Positions 1 to 7,474 of a stretch of 35,424 bases of DNA are shown here, in pieces. The notes under the pieces are model-generated. The model did no database searches, was not told the origin of the DNA, and saw only the letters and a list, made by a program, of their open reading frames with translations. Position numbers and translations under genes: made by a program. The stretch is from the NCBI GenBank assembly GCA_964236445.1, contig CAXSDR010000029.1:1-35424 (forward strand). Direction: 5' to 3'. Every line of letters starts with the position of its first letter. The stretch's first letter is position 1. This stretch comes from CAXSDR01 sp964236445. GTDB lineage: Bacteria > Actinomycetota > Actinomycetes > Motilibacterales > Motilibacteraceae.

Positions 1-506
1 TTGACGAGCGACCAGTTCCAGCCCCACTGGTCCTTCGTCCGCGGCACATCAGTTGCGAGCGCGGCGTCCACAGCGGCCGACGTGAGGGGTCCCCGCGTCC
101 GCACCTCGTCGAGGACCGCAGCGACGAGCGCGGGGTTCTCCACCGCGATACGCCTCATGCCGCCCCACGCCTCCTCGCGCCAGCGCCGGCGCCGGAACTC
201 GAGCAGCCGGTAGGTCGAGGGGGGCAGGATGCTCGCCTCGTGGCCCCAGTACTCCACGAGCCGGCGGGGTGCCCGGGCTCCGGCCCTGTCGAGCAGCGAC
301 CGGTCGTAGGGCCCGAGCCGGCTGAAGACGGGGAGGTAGTGGGCGCGCGCGAGCACGTTGACGCTGTCGATCTGGAGCAGGCCGATGCGCTGCACGGTCG
401 ACAGGATCTGACGGCTCCCCACGACGAGCGGACGAGGAGTCGCGAAGCCCTGGGCAGCCAGTGCGACGCGACGCCCCTGCGACGCGGAGAGCGACGTGCT
501 GTTCAG
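1..506 (-). CDS. AlkX/YcaQ-family DNA glycosylase (HTH_42 winged helix), 5' part only
   Basis: The first 168 codons of a winged-helix DNA glycosylase of the AlkZ/AlkX (YcaQ) family, which unhooks interstrand crosslinks and alkylated bases; the gene runs off the left edge. Visible family landmarks are LSASQGRRVALAAQGF near residue 6, RIGLLQIDSVNVLARAHYLP at 40-59 and LVEYWGHEASILPP at about 85-98. Q45-I46-D47 fits the Q-x-D active-site motif of the AlkX (YcaQ) branch rather than Q-x-Q of AlkZ. There is no ATG, GTG or TTG before the conserved N-terminus. The best start is CTG at 506-504, which overlaps the TGA of the upstream regulator as CTGA, the same four-base arrangement used elsewhere in this window. 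An in-frame GTG at 422 would delete conserved sequence. Family confidence is high; the start is uncertain. Confidence 0.8.
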   Translation of the reverse strand, partial: MNSTSLSASQGRRVALAAQGFATPRPLVVGSRQILSTVQRIGLLQIDSVNVLARAHYLPVFSRLGPYDRSLLDRAGARAPRRLVEYWGHEASILPPSTYRLLEFRRRRWREEAWGGMRRIAVENPALVAAVLDEVRTRGPLTSAAVDAALATDVPRTKDQWGWNWSLV

Positions 507-1204
507 GTGATCTCGAGGAGCTTCTCGCGCACGGCATAGACGACGGCCTCCATGCGCGAGTGCAGCTGCAGCTTCTCGAGGATGTTGCGGACGTGGTTCT
601 TCACCGTGTTCTCGCTGATGAACAGTTCCTTGGCGATGTCGCGGTTGTTGAGGCCGCGTGCCACGAGCTTGAGGACCTCCAGCTCGCGATCGGTGAGCCG
701 GGGCACCGGAACCTGCTGTCGGTCGTCGCCGCGCTTGATCATCGTGGCGAACTCGCTGAGCAGCTTGGAGGCCATCGACGGACTGATCAGCGACTGCCCG
801 CCGTGCACGGCGCGGATGGCTGTCGCCACCTCCTCGATGGAGACGTCCTTGAGGAGATAGCCCTTGGCTCCGGCCTTGATCGCCTCGTAGAGGTCTGCTT
901 CCTCGTCCGAGATCGTCAGCATGATGATCTCAGCGCTCGGCACGACATCACGGATGGCCGTGCAGGCGTCGATGCCCCCGCGGCGCGGCATACGAACGTC
1001 CATGAGCACGAGGTCCGGCATCAGCTCGGCCGCCAGCTCGACCGCCTGCGCTCCGTCACCGGCCTCACCGACCACCTCGATGTCGGTCTCGTGTGCGAGC
1101 ACCATCTGCAGCCCTCGCCGGAACAGGGCATGGTCGTCGACGACGAGCACCCGGATCGGCTCAGCGCCGCTGGACGGCTCCCCCATGACCTGTCTGTCTG
1201 ACAT
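503..1204 (-). CDS. NarL/LuxR-type response regulator, orphan
   Basis: A 233-residue response regulator with an N-terminal receiver domain (about 17-135) and a C-terminal LuxR-type helix-turn-helix (about 170-232). Receiver residues are intact: the VVDDHALFRRG acidic pair, the phospho-acceptor D69 in LVLMDVRMPRRGG, T97 in MLTIS and K119 in GYLLKD. The recognition helix region reads ISENTVKNHVRNILEKL. ATG at 1204 is chosen because it follows the hpf stop (1206-1208) by one base; an in-frame ATG at 1228 would overlap hpf. No histidine kinase is adjacent, so it is an orphan co-transcribed behind hpf. This placement recurs in actinobacteria. Its targets and partner kinase cannot be read from the sequence. 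Confidence 0.92.
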   Translation of the reverse strand: MSDRQVMGEPSSGAEPIRVLVVDDHALFRRGLQMVLAHETDIEVVGEAGDGAQAVELAAELMPDLVLMDVRMPRRGGIDACTAIRDVVPSAEIIMLTISDEEADLYEAIKAGAKGYLLKDVSIEEVATAIRAVHGGQSLISPSMASKLLSEFATMIKRGDDRQQVPVPRLTDRELEVLKLVARGLNNRDIAKELFISENTVKNHVRNILEKLQLHSRMEAVVYAVREKLLEIT

Positions 1205-1205
1205 G

Positions 1206-1874
1206 TCAGTCCTGTCCGCGACGCCCACCGCCGCCAGCCGCTCCGTCTGGTGCGATCTGCAGGGCGATCACGCCGTAGTCCCAGCCTTTGCGGCGATAGA
1301 CGACGCACGGGCGGCGCGACGTGGCATCGACGAAGAGGAAGAAGTCGTGCCCGACGAGCTCCATCTCGTACATCGCCTGGTCCAGCGTCATGGGCTCGGC
1401 GTCGTGGATCTTCTCGCGGATGACCACCGGCGACGCGGCGTCCTCACCGTCACCGTCGATCTCACCGCTCGGCCCGGCGATGTCCTCGATCGTGGCGACG
1501 CTGGCGGCAGGGCGCGACAGCTGCGAGGTGGCGACGGCCACCGAGACCGGGGTCTTGCCCCCGTGGTGGACACGCCGGCGATCGGCCGCCCGGCGCAGCC
1601 GGGCCTCGAGCTTGCTCAAGGCCAGGTCGAGCGCGGTGAAACGATCCACGGCGCACGCCTCGGCACGCACGACCGGACCTCGTGAGACGACCGTGATCTC
1701 GACCCGTTCGCACTGGTCGTGCAAGCGGGGGTTGTGTTCCTCGCTCACCTCGACATCGATGCGCATCACCTTGGAGTCGAAGCGCTCGATGCGCGAGAGC
1801 TTCTCCTGCGCGTGCGCCCGGAAGCGCTCCGCGACCTCGGTGTGCCGGCCCTTGACATGGACGTCCACGGACAA
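1206..1874 (-). CDS. hpf: Long-form ribosome hibernation promoting factor
   Basis: A 222-residue long HPF (RaiA/YfiA family), the factor that dimerises idle 70S ribosomes into 100S particles in stress or stationary phase. The N-terminal S30AE domain (about 1-100) starts with VDVHVKGRHTEVAERFR. A variable linker follows, then the C-terminal dimerisation domain (about 150-210) with MTLDQAMYEMELVGHDFFLF and VVYRRKGWDYGVI. The open frame extends much further upstream, but TTG at 1874 is preceded at four bases by a near-perfect Shine-Dalgarno GAGGAGGA, and the product then has the usual family length. It is the first gene after a 337-bp gap, so it probably has its own promoter, with the response regulator and glycosylase genes downstream in the same transcript. 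Confidence 0.93.
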   Translation of the reverse strand: MSVDVHVKGRHTEVAERFRAHAQEKLSRIERFDSKVMRIDVEVSEEHNPRLHDQCERVEITVVSRGPVVRAEACAVDRFTALDLALSKLEARLRRAADRRRVHHGGKTPVSVAVATSQLSRPAASVATIEDIAGPSGEIDGDGEDAASPVVIREKIHDAEPMTLDQAMYEMELVGHDFFLFVDATSRRPCVVYRRKGWDYGVIALQIAPDGAAGGGGRRGQD

Positions 1875-1878
1875 TGGG

Positions 1879-1886
1879 TCCTCCTC
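1879..1886 (-). promoter_or_regulatory. Ribosome binding site that fixes the hpf TTG start
   Basis: Read on the minus strand this is GAGGAGGA, four bases before TTG at 1874. It is the strongest Shine-Dalgarno near any possible hpf start and rules in favour of the rare TTG codon over in-frame codons further upstream, such as GTG at 1907. Confidence 0.75.
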
Positions 1887-2029
1887 GGTGACGATGTTCG
1901 GTGACACCCGCCCGGCCGACCTGGTTTTCGACCCCACATTCGCCTGCCGAGAGGTTCGCAGCCCTGCGGCCACTACTGCCCTTCTCCCGGGATCGGCGGC
2001 CATCTGGACCGCCGGCGGGGCAGGACTTA

Positions 2030-2059
2030 CTTCTAAGCCGCACCGTGATCGAACGACAA
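2030..2059 (-). promoter_or_regulatory. Possible hpf promoter
   Basis: On the minus strand TTGTCG (2059-2054) is followed after 18 bases by TAGAAG (2035-2030), a loose match to a primary-sigma promoter, leaving a leader of about 150 bases before the hpf TTG. It is a single motif match in AT-richer local sequence and is a candidate only. Confidence 0.3.
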
Positions 2060-2120
2060 GAAGTCGTCTTACGTGGACCGCTTTGCCTGCGGCTGGCATC
2101 GGCTAGCCGGACGGGGTGCC

Positions 2121-2160
2121 CTGCACTGGCGGCTTCCCGAGAGAAGACCACGAAGTGCAG
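2121..2160. repeat. Nested inverted repeat just downstream of comF
   Basis: CTGCACT at 2121-2127 pairs exactly with AGTGCAG at 2154-2160. Inside it CTTC (2133-2136) pairs with GAAG (2142-2145). The element could fold into a two-level hairpin downstream of the comF stop (2212). There is no T-tract, so a Rho-independent terminator is not clearly supported; it could also be part of the hpf leader or a protein site. Confidence 0.4.
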
Positions 2161-2211
2161 GAACCGTCGCCCGACGCAACCACGGACCCGGGCGGGTGCC
2201 ATGGCGGCACG

Positions 2212-3027
2212 CTACGCGCGTGCGAGGCCGGCTGGTACTACTTCCCCCACTTCGGTCGAGCGCGCCGTGGTGGTAGAGCGACGCGCGGTGGCGGCGACGA
2301 CGGCTGCCTCGACGTGGCGCGCGCCGCCCGCGCGCAGCGCCCGGGCCGCCTCGGTGAGGGTCGCCCCCGTCGTCACGATGTCGTCGAGCAGGACGATGCA
2401 GGCGCCGCCCTCGCTGTTGACACCGTCGGTCCCCTGCAGCCGTCGGCTCCATCTCGGGTCGACCACGTGGCGACCGGCGAGGTTGTCAGCGCGCTCGGCC
2501 GTGGTGAGACCTGCCTGGTCGCGAGGGCTGCCCCGCACCTGCAGCGCCTGCACCAGCTCGACCCGCAACCCCGAGCGACGTAGCACCACGGTCGCCCGCC
2601 GTGCCACCCGCAGCAGCGGGTCCTCGCCTCGCCGTCGCAGCGACGCGGCGGACGAGGGCACCGGCACGAGCCAGACGGTTCGCGACCGCCGTCGAGGCGG
2701 CGCGGACGCCAGTGATGCTGCGACCGCGGTCGCCAGTGCGGCACCGAGGGCATCGCCGAGAGAGCGGCGACCATCTTCTTTGGAGGCGACGATCGCCCGG
2801 CGCACCGGCCCCGCGTAGTCACAGACCGCCCACGTCGACGGCATCCCGGTGGGCACTGGGTCGGGCATCGCCCGGTGCGCCGGGATCTCGAGCTGCTCGG
2901 CGCAGGCGGCGCACCACACGGGTGAAGGCCGCGAGCCGCAGCCGGCGCACGTGGCCTCGAGCACGAGGTCACCGACACCCCGCACGATCTCGCGGAGCCG
3001 GACGGACGGAAAGTGCACGGGGGTCAT
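2212..3027 (-). CDS. comF: ComF-family phosphoribosyltransferase-like protein
   Basis: A roughly 271-residue ComF family protein. The N-terminus carries a zinc-ribbon pattern of two CxxC pairs (CAGC and CAAC, twelve residues apart). The C-terminal half is a type I phosphoribosyltransferase fold ending in the PRPP loop IVLLDDIVTTGAT, and QAGLTTAERADNL is the typical ComF segment before it. In naturally competent bacteria ComF helps DNA uptake; in actinobacteria the role is unsettled and no competence genes are nearby. ATG at 3027 is chosen; GTG at 3051 in the same frame is possible and neither has a good Shine-Dalgarno. It follows lpqB on the same strand with a gap of about 100 bases. Confidence 0.88.
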   Translation of the reverse strand: MTPVHFPSVRLREIVRGVGDLVLEATCAGCGSRPSPVWCAACAEQLEIPAHRAMPDPVPTGMPSTWAVCDYAGPVRRAIVASKEDGRRSLGDALGAALATAVAASLASAPPRRRSRTVWLVPVPSSAASLRRRGEDPLLRVARRATVVLRRSGLRVELVQALQVRGSPRDQAGLTTAERADNLAGRHVVDPRWSRRLQGTDGVNSEGGACIVLLDDIVTTGATLTEAARALRAGGARHVEAAVVAATARRSTTTARSTEVGEVVPAGLARA

Positions 3028-3077
3028 GCAGACAGCAGACCCCGAGAACACCTGCTGCGCGCACGCGCGGCCGAGAC

Positions 3078-3115
3078 TGTGGACGGTCGCCCACCTGCCG
3101 GTCGCCTGTGGACGA
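3078..3115 (-). promoter_or_regulatory. Two DnaA-box-like nonamers between lpqB and comF
   Basis: On the minus strand TCGTCCACA (3115-3107) and CCGTCCACA (3086-3078) sit about 20 bases apart in the 98-bp gap between lpqB and comF. The actinobacterial DnaA box is TTGTCCACA, so they carry one and two mismatches. Spacing and placement are suggestive, but short GC-rich matches are common by chance. Confidence 0.25.
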
Positions 3116-3125
3116 GCGACGGCCG

Positions 3126-4988
3126 TCAGCTGCGGAACGCCGGATCGGTCAGCCCCTCGTTGCGCTTGCGGCCCGGCGTCGCCGAGTTCTTGGTGTTGAC
3201 CGCGCTCAGCCCGTCAGGCTTGCCGATCGTCCCGACATACACGATGTCGTCCGGTGGTGCCGGGCGAGCGGCGATCGAGTTCCCCCCGGCCACGAGGCCC
3301 GGCGTCTGCCCCACGTCGGGCTGGCCGATGTCGACCCGCTGCACACCGCGCGCGATCGCGGCGCCCCCGAGCACGGCCAGCGTCTCGGCGTTGCTCCACG
3401 CGAGGTCGACGATTTTGTTGGTCATGGACGTCGCACTGTTGAACACCGGGACAGCCGGGCCAAGAACCAGCCGCCCGCCGGCGGCGGCGGGCTGGACGAC
3501 CGCGGCCACGTAGACGTCGGCCACCGGGTCCCCCTGCACGTTCTTGTCCTCGACGATCAGCGCGACGCGGCTGCCGTCGCGCGCCGGCTCGACCCCTATG
3601 ACGTGACCGGCGATCGACCCGGGCACGCGCACGACGTAGGGCGACGCGTCACCGGGACCCATGGCCATCACCTCGTGACGCAGGAGGCCGACGGTCCAGA
3701 GAAAGCCCCGACGGTCGAAGCCCGGCGCTCCGAAGCCGCCGCTGACGCGCAGCGTCCTCACCTGCCCCAGCACGTCGGTGCGGGCGAGCAGGATCTGAGG
3801 CTCGCCACCAAGGGTAAGTGCGGCGATGAGCTTGCCGTCGCTGGAGATCGCCGGACGTCGCACCTTGCGCGGCGCTCCGGACCCGTCGTCGCCGAACACG
3901 AGATAGGGAACCGCGGCGCCAGACTGCAAGGACTGCAGGATGCCGTTCCTGGTCGCGAACAGGATGCGGTTCGCCGTGTCGTCGGCGAGCGCGTCGGGGT
4001 CGATCGCGCTCGGCGCCGCGGTGAGCGGGTCGCCCGCTGCGGTGAGGCGTACGGCCCCGACCCCCGGCACTTGGGTCAGCGTCGCCTGGAGCTGGGACGC
4101 CAGGACGCCGCGGTCGGCCGGCGTGGCGGCCTGGACGTCGTTCGTCACGTCGACGACTGCGGTGCCCGACTCGAGCTTCACCGGGCCGCGGAGGCGGGTC
4201 TGTGGCGGGAAGCCGCTGCTCACGGCGCCCCGCAACGCCACGCTCGGGCCCGCGAGCAGCCGCTGCGTGAGCTCGGTCAGCAGGTCGCCGCCCTCGGCGG
4301 AGAGCTCGACAGGGTCGGGCACGAGCGACGGGGGGCCGGGATGGGCGGGGTCGGGCGGCGTCGCGAACCAGATCTCATAGCGTGAGAGGACGCCGCTCAG
4401 CAGCTGGGACTGCACCGCGACGCCGGGCGGTGGGTTGGCGATGCGCCACTCACCGCCCTCACGCACGAACCGCACGTCCCAGGTCCAGATGTTGGGGTCG
4501 TTGAACTTCTCCGCGAAACCCGGCAGCGGGATCTCCCCCGGCACGAACGCCTGGTAGTGACCGTCACCGTCCACGTGCCCGAGCGGCTTGATGCTGAGCA
4601 GCAGCGACGCCTTGTCGCCCGTGGCGACCGGAGCGGACGCCGCACCCGACGCGGCGCCGGGTGTCCCGGACACGGGCTGATAGACGAGCGTGAACTGCCG
4701 CTGCGGCGTCGTCCACTGCGCCCCCGCGACCTCGCTGAGATAGGACCGAGCCATCGCGGAGTGGTTGGTGAAGTCCGCGCTGGCCAGACGGAAGCCGTCG
4801 AGCAGGTTCTGCGGGCTCATTCCCGCCGTCGGCCCCTGCGCCTCGAGCACGCTCGCTCCGACCAGATCGGCGCCGGGCTTGTCGACCTGGGCCTGCGCGG
4901 CCGCACCACCGGACGGGATCGACGCGCAGCCGCACAGCACGGCGAGCAGCAACGCGGCGGAAACGGCCCGCAACCGGCACTCACGCAT
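3126..4988 (-). CDS. lpqB: LpqB, MtrB-associated lipoprotein
   Basis: A 620-residue lipoprotein. With ATG at 4988 the N-terminus is a classical lipoprotein signal: RLR, a hydrophobic stretch, then the lipobox LCGC with the acylated Cys at position 21, followed by a small-residue linker. A GerMN-type domain lies in the first half and a beta-propeller-like LpqB domain in the second, with repeated segments such as SDGKLIAALTLGGEPQILLARTD. In mycobacteria LpqB binds the extracellular domain of MtrB and modulates MtrA phosphorylation and cell-wall behaviour. The start overlaps the mtrB stop (4981-4983) by eight bases, indicating translational coupling. Longer open frame upstream of 4988 is mtrB sequence in another frame. 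Confidence 0.94.
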   Translation of the reverse strand: MRECRLRAVSAALLLAVLCGCASIPSGGAAAQAQVDKPGADLVGASVLEAQGPTAGMSPQNLLDGFRLASADFTNHSAMARSYLSEVAGAQWTTPQRQFTLVYQPVSGTPGAASGAASAPVATGDKASLLLSIKPLGHVDGDGHYQAFVPGEIPLPGFAEKFNDPNIWTWDVRFVREGGEWRIANPPPGVAVQSQLLSGVLSRYEIWFATPPDPAHPGPPSLVPDPVELSAEGGDLLTELTQRLLAGPSVALRGAVSSGFPPQTRLRGPVKLESGTAVVDVTNDVQAATPADRGVLASQLQATLTQVPGVGAVRLTAAGDPLTAAPSAIDPDALADDTANRILFATRNGILQSLQSGAAVPYLVFGDDGSGAPRKVRRPAISSDGKLIAALTLGGEPQILLARTDVLGQVRTLRVSGGFGAPGFDRRGFLWTVGLLRHEVMAMGPGDASPYVVRVPGSIAGHVIGVEPARDGSRVALIVEDKNVQGDPVADVYVAAVVQPAAAGGRLVLGPAVPVFNSATSMTNKIVDLAWSNAETLAVLGGAAIARGVQRVDIGQPDVGQTPGLVAGGNSIAARPAPPDDIVYVGTIGKPDGLSAVNTKNSATPGRKRNEGLTDPAFRS

Positions 4989-6693
4989 GAGACGACTCGC
5001 CTGTGCGCAGGTAGGGCGCCCCGACCGGCAGCGCGCTCGGCCCGCTCTCGACAGAGCCGAGCGGGATGGGCGAGCCGACCAGCTCGTCGCCCGCACGGAT
5101 CGGCAGCGTCAGCCGGAACTGGGCACCGACCCCCGGCTTTCCCCACGCCTGCAGCCAGCCGCCGTGCAGGTGGGCATCTTCGAGCGCGATCGACAGGCCC
5201 AGCCCGGTGCCGCCGGTGTGCCGCGCCCGCGACGGGTCGGCGCGCCAGAACCGCGCGAACACCATGGCCGACTCGCCGGGTCTGAGGCCCACGCCCGAGT
5301 CGCGGACCGAGAGCGAGACGGCGCGGGCATCGGTGGCGACGCTGACGACGATGGGGTTGCCCTCGCCGTGCTCGATCGCGTTGACCACGAGGTTGCGCAC
5401 GATGCGCTCGATGCGCACCGCGTCGGCGTCGGCACAGCAGGGCTGCGTGGGCGTGAGCAGCTCGAGCCGGCTCCCGCGCCGCTCAGCCAGCGGCTCCGTC
5501 GCGTCGAGCACCCGGCGGGCGACGTCGCGCAGGTCCACGGAGTCCATCTCCAGGACCGCGGCGCCCGCATCGAAACGGCTGATCTCCAACAGGTCCGACA
5601 ACATCTCCTCGAAGCGTTCCAGCTGGGTCTGCAGCAGCTCGCTCGAGCGCGCCAGGTCAGGGCTGAACGCGTGGCTACGGCTGTGCAGCATGTCCGCCGC
5701 CATGCGCACGGTGGTCAGCGGCGTACGCAGCTCGTGGGACACGTCGGACACGAAACGGCGCTGGACGCGTGAGAGGTCTTCGAGCGCACGGATCTGGCGC
5801 TGCAGGTTGGTGGCCATCTTGTTGAAGGACGCCGCGAGCCGTGCCAGGTCGTCCTCGCCCCGCACGAGCATGCGCTCCTCCAGGCGACCGGCCGCCAGCC
5901 GCTCGGCGATCCGGGCCGCCATGCGCACCGGCGTGACGACCGAGCGGGCGACGACGAAGACGATCAGGCCGACGAGGGCGATGAGCACCAGGCCCGCTGC
6001 GGCGAGGGCGTTGCGCACGAGGTTCAGCGTGTCGACCTCGCGGTCGAGCGGGAAGATGTAATAGAGGTCGTAGCCCGAGGGCGCGCCGCCGGCGAAGTCC
6101 ATGGTCTCGCCCACCGCGAGTGCCGGCCCGTCCGCCGCCTCGATGAAGGCGTACGCCGGTTCGCCGGCTCCGCGCGCCACCTCGACCGCCAGGGCCGCGG
6201 GAACCCGCGACGCGCGGTTGTCCGGCGGCGTGATGGCCGGGAACACCCGACCATCGGGGATGCGTGACGGCACCAGCAGCACCTCGCGGCTGCCCGCCGC
6301 TCCCCCGCCGCGACCCAGCGCGTTCACCAGCGGGCGCGCCCAGGAGTAGAACGCCGCCGGCTGGTCGATGTCGGACGGTGCCTTCTCGCTGCTCGCCTCG
6401 AGCGACTGCCCGCCCGCGACGGCCTCGGCGACGGCACTGTTGCGCTTGGCCCCGAGGATGCCGTCACGGATGCTGTTGGTGAGGATCGACCCCAGGACGG
6501 CGACCACCAGCAGGCTGAGCAGCACCGTCGTGCTCACGACCCGAAGGCGCAGCGAGCGCCGCCACGTGGCCCGCAGCCGGCGTAGCCCGTTCCAGAGCCG
6601 CCAGCGCCACACGGGCCAGCGAGCAAGCGGCCAGCGGCGCAGCCCGAAGCGAGCGAGCTTGCGGCGCGGTGCCGACCACTGCCGGCGTGGCAC
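4981..6693 (-). CDS. mtrB: MtrB sensor histidine kinase
   Basis: A 570-residue membrane histidine kinase, partner of MtrA. The order is: a cytoplasmic N-terminal tail of about 50 residues very rich in Arg and Trp; TM1 at about 52-75; an extracytoplasmic domain; TM2 at about 229-250; HAMP at about 251-305; HisKA with the phospho-accepting H320 in FVSDVSHELRTPLTT; and a HATPase domain with N, G1 and G2 boxes (NLVVNAIEHGEGN, DSGVGLRPGE, GGTGLGLSIALEDAHLHGG). GTG at 6693 starts 14 bases after the mtrA stop. The family controls cell-wall metabolism, division and osmotic responses. It sits between mtrA and lpqB, overlapping lpqB, so the three form one operon. Confidence 0.96.
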   Translation of the reverse strand: MPRRQWSAPRRKLARFGLRRWPLARWPVWRWRLWNGLRRLRATWRRSLRLRVVSTTVLLSLLVVAVLGSILTNSIRDGILGAKRNSAVAEAVAGGQSLEASSEKAPSDIDQPAAFYSWARPLVNALGRGGGAAGSREVLLVPSRIPDGRVFPAITPPDNRASRVPAALAVEVARGAGEPAYAFIEAADGPALAVGETMDFAGGAPSGYDLYYIFPLDREVDTLNLVRNALAAAGLVLIALVGLIVFVVARSVVTPVRMAARIAERLAAGRLEERMLVRGEDDLARLAASFNKMATNLQRQIRALEDLSRVQRRFVSDVSHELRTPLTTVRMAADMLHSRSHAFSPDLARSSELLQTQLERFEEMLSDLLEISRFDAGAAVLEMDSVDLRDVARRVLDATEPLAERRGSRLELLTPTQPCCADADAVRIERIVRNLVVNAIEHGEGNPIVVSVATDARAVSLSVRDSGVGLRPGESAMVFARFWRADPSRARHTGGTGLGLSIALEDAHLHGGWLQAWGKPGVGAQFRLTLPIRAGDELVGSPIPLGSVESGPSALPVGAPYLRTGESSHA

Positions 6694-6707
6694 CGGCAGG
6701 TGCGCGC

Positions 6708-7403
6708 TCAGGCCGCGCCGCCCACGCCGGCCTTGTAGCCGACGCCGCGGACCGTCACGACGACCTGCGGTGCGTCCGGGTCACGCTCGACCTTGGCGCG
6801 CAACCGCTGGACGTGCACGTTGACGAGCCGGGTGTCCGCCGCGTGGCGGTAGCCCCAGACCTGCTCGAGCAGCACCTCGCGCGTGAAGACCTGCCACGGC
6901 CGCCGCGCCAGCGCGACGAGGAGGTCGAACTCGAGCGGGGTCAAGGACAGCATCTCGTCGCCGCGTCGCACCGTGTGGCCGGGTACGTCGATGACGACGT
7001 CGGCGATCTCGAGGACCTCGGGGCCGGGCTCGTCGGTGCGACGCATCCGTGCCCGCAGCCTCGCCACGAGCTCCTTGGGCTTGAACGGCTTGAGCACATA
7101 GTCGTCGGCGCCCGACTCGAGGCCCACGACGACGTCCACCGTGTCGGTCTTCGCCGTCAGCATCACGATCGGCACACCGGACTCGGCGCGCAGCAGCCGG
7201 CACACCTCGATGCCGTCCTTGCCGGGCAGCATGAGGTCGAGCAGGACGACGTCGGGGCGGGAGTCGCGAAACGTCGACAGGGCGCGGTCGCCGTCGTCGC
7301 AGAACACGACCTCGAACCCCTCCCCGCGCAGCACGATGCCGAGCATCTCCGACAACGCGGGGTCGTCATCGACGACGAGCACTCGACCTTTCATGCTCCC
7401 CAT
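6708..7403 (-). CDS. mtrA: MtrA response regulator (OmpR family)
   Basis: A 231-residue OmpR-type regulator. The receiver domain has VVDDDPALSEMLGIVLRGEG, the phospho-acceptor D56 in VVLLDLMLPGKDG, T83 in MLTAK and K105 in VLKPF. The C-terminal winged helix ends in LVNVHVQRLRAKVE and VVTVRGVGYKAG. D56 falls at the position known for mycobacterial MtrA when ATG at 7403 is used; ATG at 7394 is three codons later. Neither has a well-spaced Shine-Dalgarno. It is divergent from the gene at 7475 across about 70 bp, which must hold both promoters. MtrA is an essential or near-essential regulator of cell-wall and division genes in actinobacteria. Confidence 0.97.
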   Translation of the reverse strand: MGSMKGRVLVVDDDPALSEMLGIVLRGEGFEVVFCDDGDRALSTFRDSRPDVVLLDLMLPGKDGIEVCRLLRAESGVPIVMLTAKTDTVDVVVGLESGADDYVLKPFKPKELVARLRARMRRTDEPGPEVLEIADVVIDVPGHTVRRGDEMLSLTPLEFDLLVALARRPWQVFTREVLLEQVWGYRHAADTRLVNVHVQRLRAKVERDPDAPQVVVTVRGVGYKAGVGGAA

Positions 7404-7474
7404 GGTGCACCCATGTCGGCCGTCAGGCAGCGGGCATCGCATCCGCCGCGGCGAGCGGTGGCAGGATCGTGACC

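Larger units (their letters stand above)
1875..2211. other. Long intergenic region between comF and hpf
   Basis: A 337-bp stretch without a convincing gene; the open frames crossing it lack family similarity I can recognise. It contains the hpf Shine-Dalgarno, a possible promoter at 2030-2059 and a nested inverted repeat at 2121-2160. For this compact window it is unusually long, which suits a regulated hpf leader. No RNA family is recognisable by eye. Confidence 0.6.

Noticed and set aside
49..537. 162-codon minus-strand frame starting with ATG-type codon
   Set aside because: It reads as low-complexity Arg/Ala/Pro sequence; the neighbouring frame gives clear AlkX/YcaQ similarity.
2601..4385. 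A 594-codon open frame on the plus strand
   Set aside because: It lies opposite lpqB and comF, is Arg/Pro/Ala rich and has no domain signal; it is a GC-rich shadow of the real genes.
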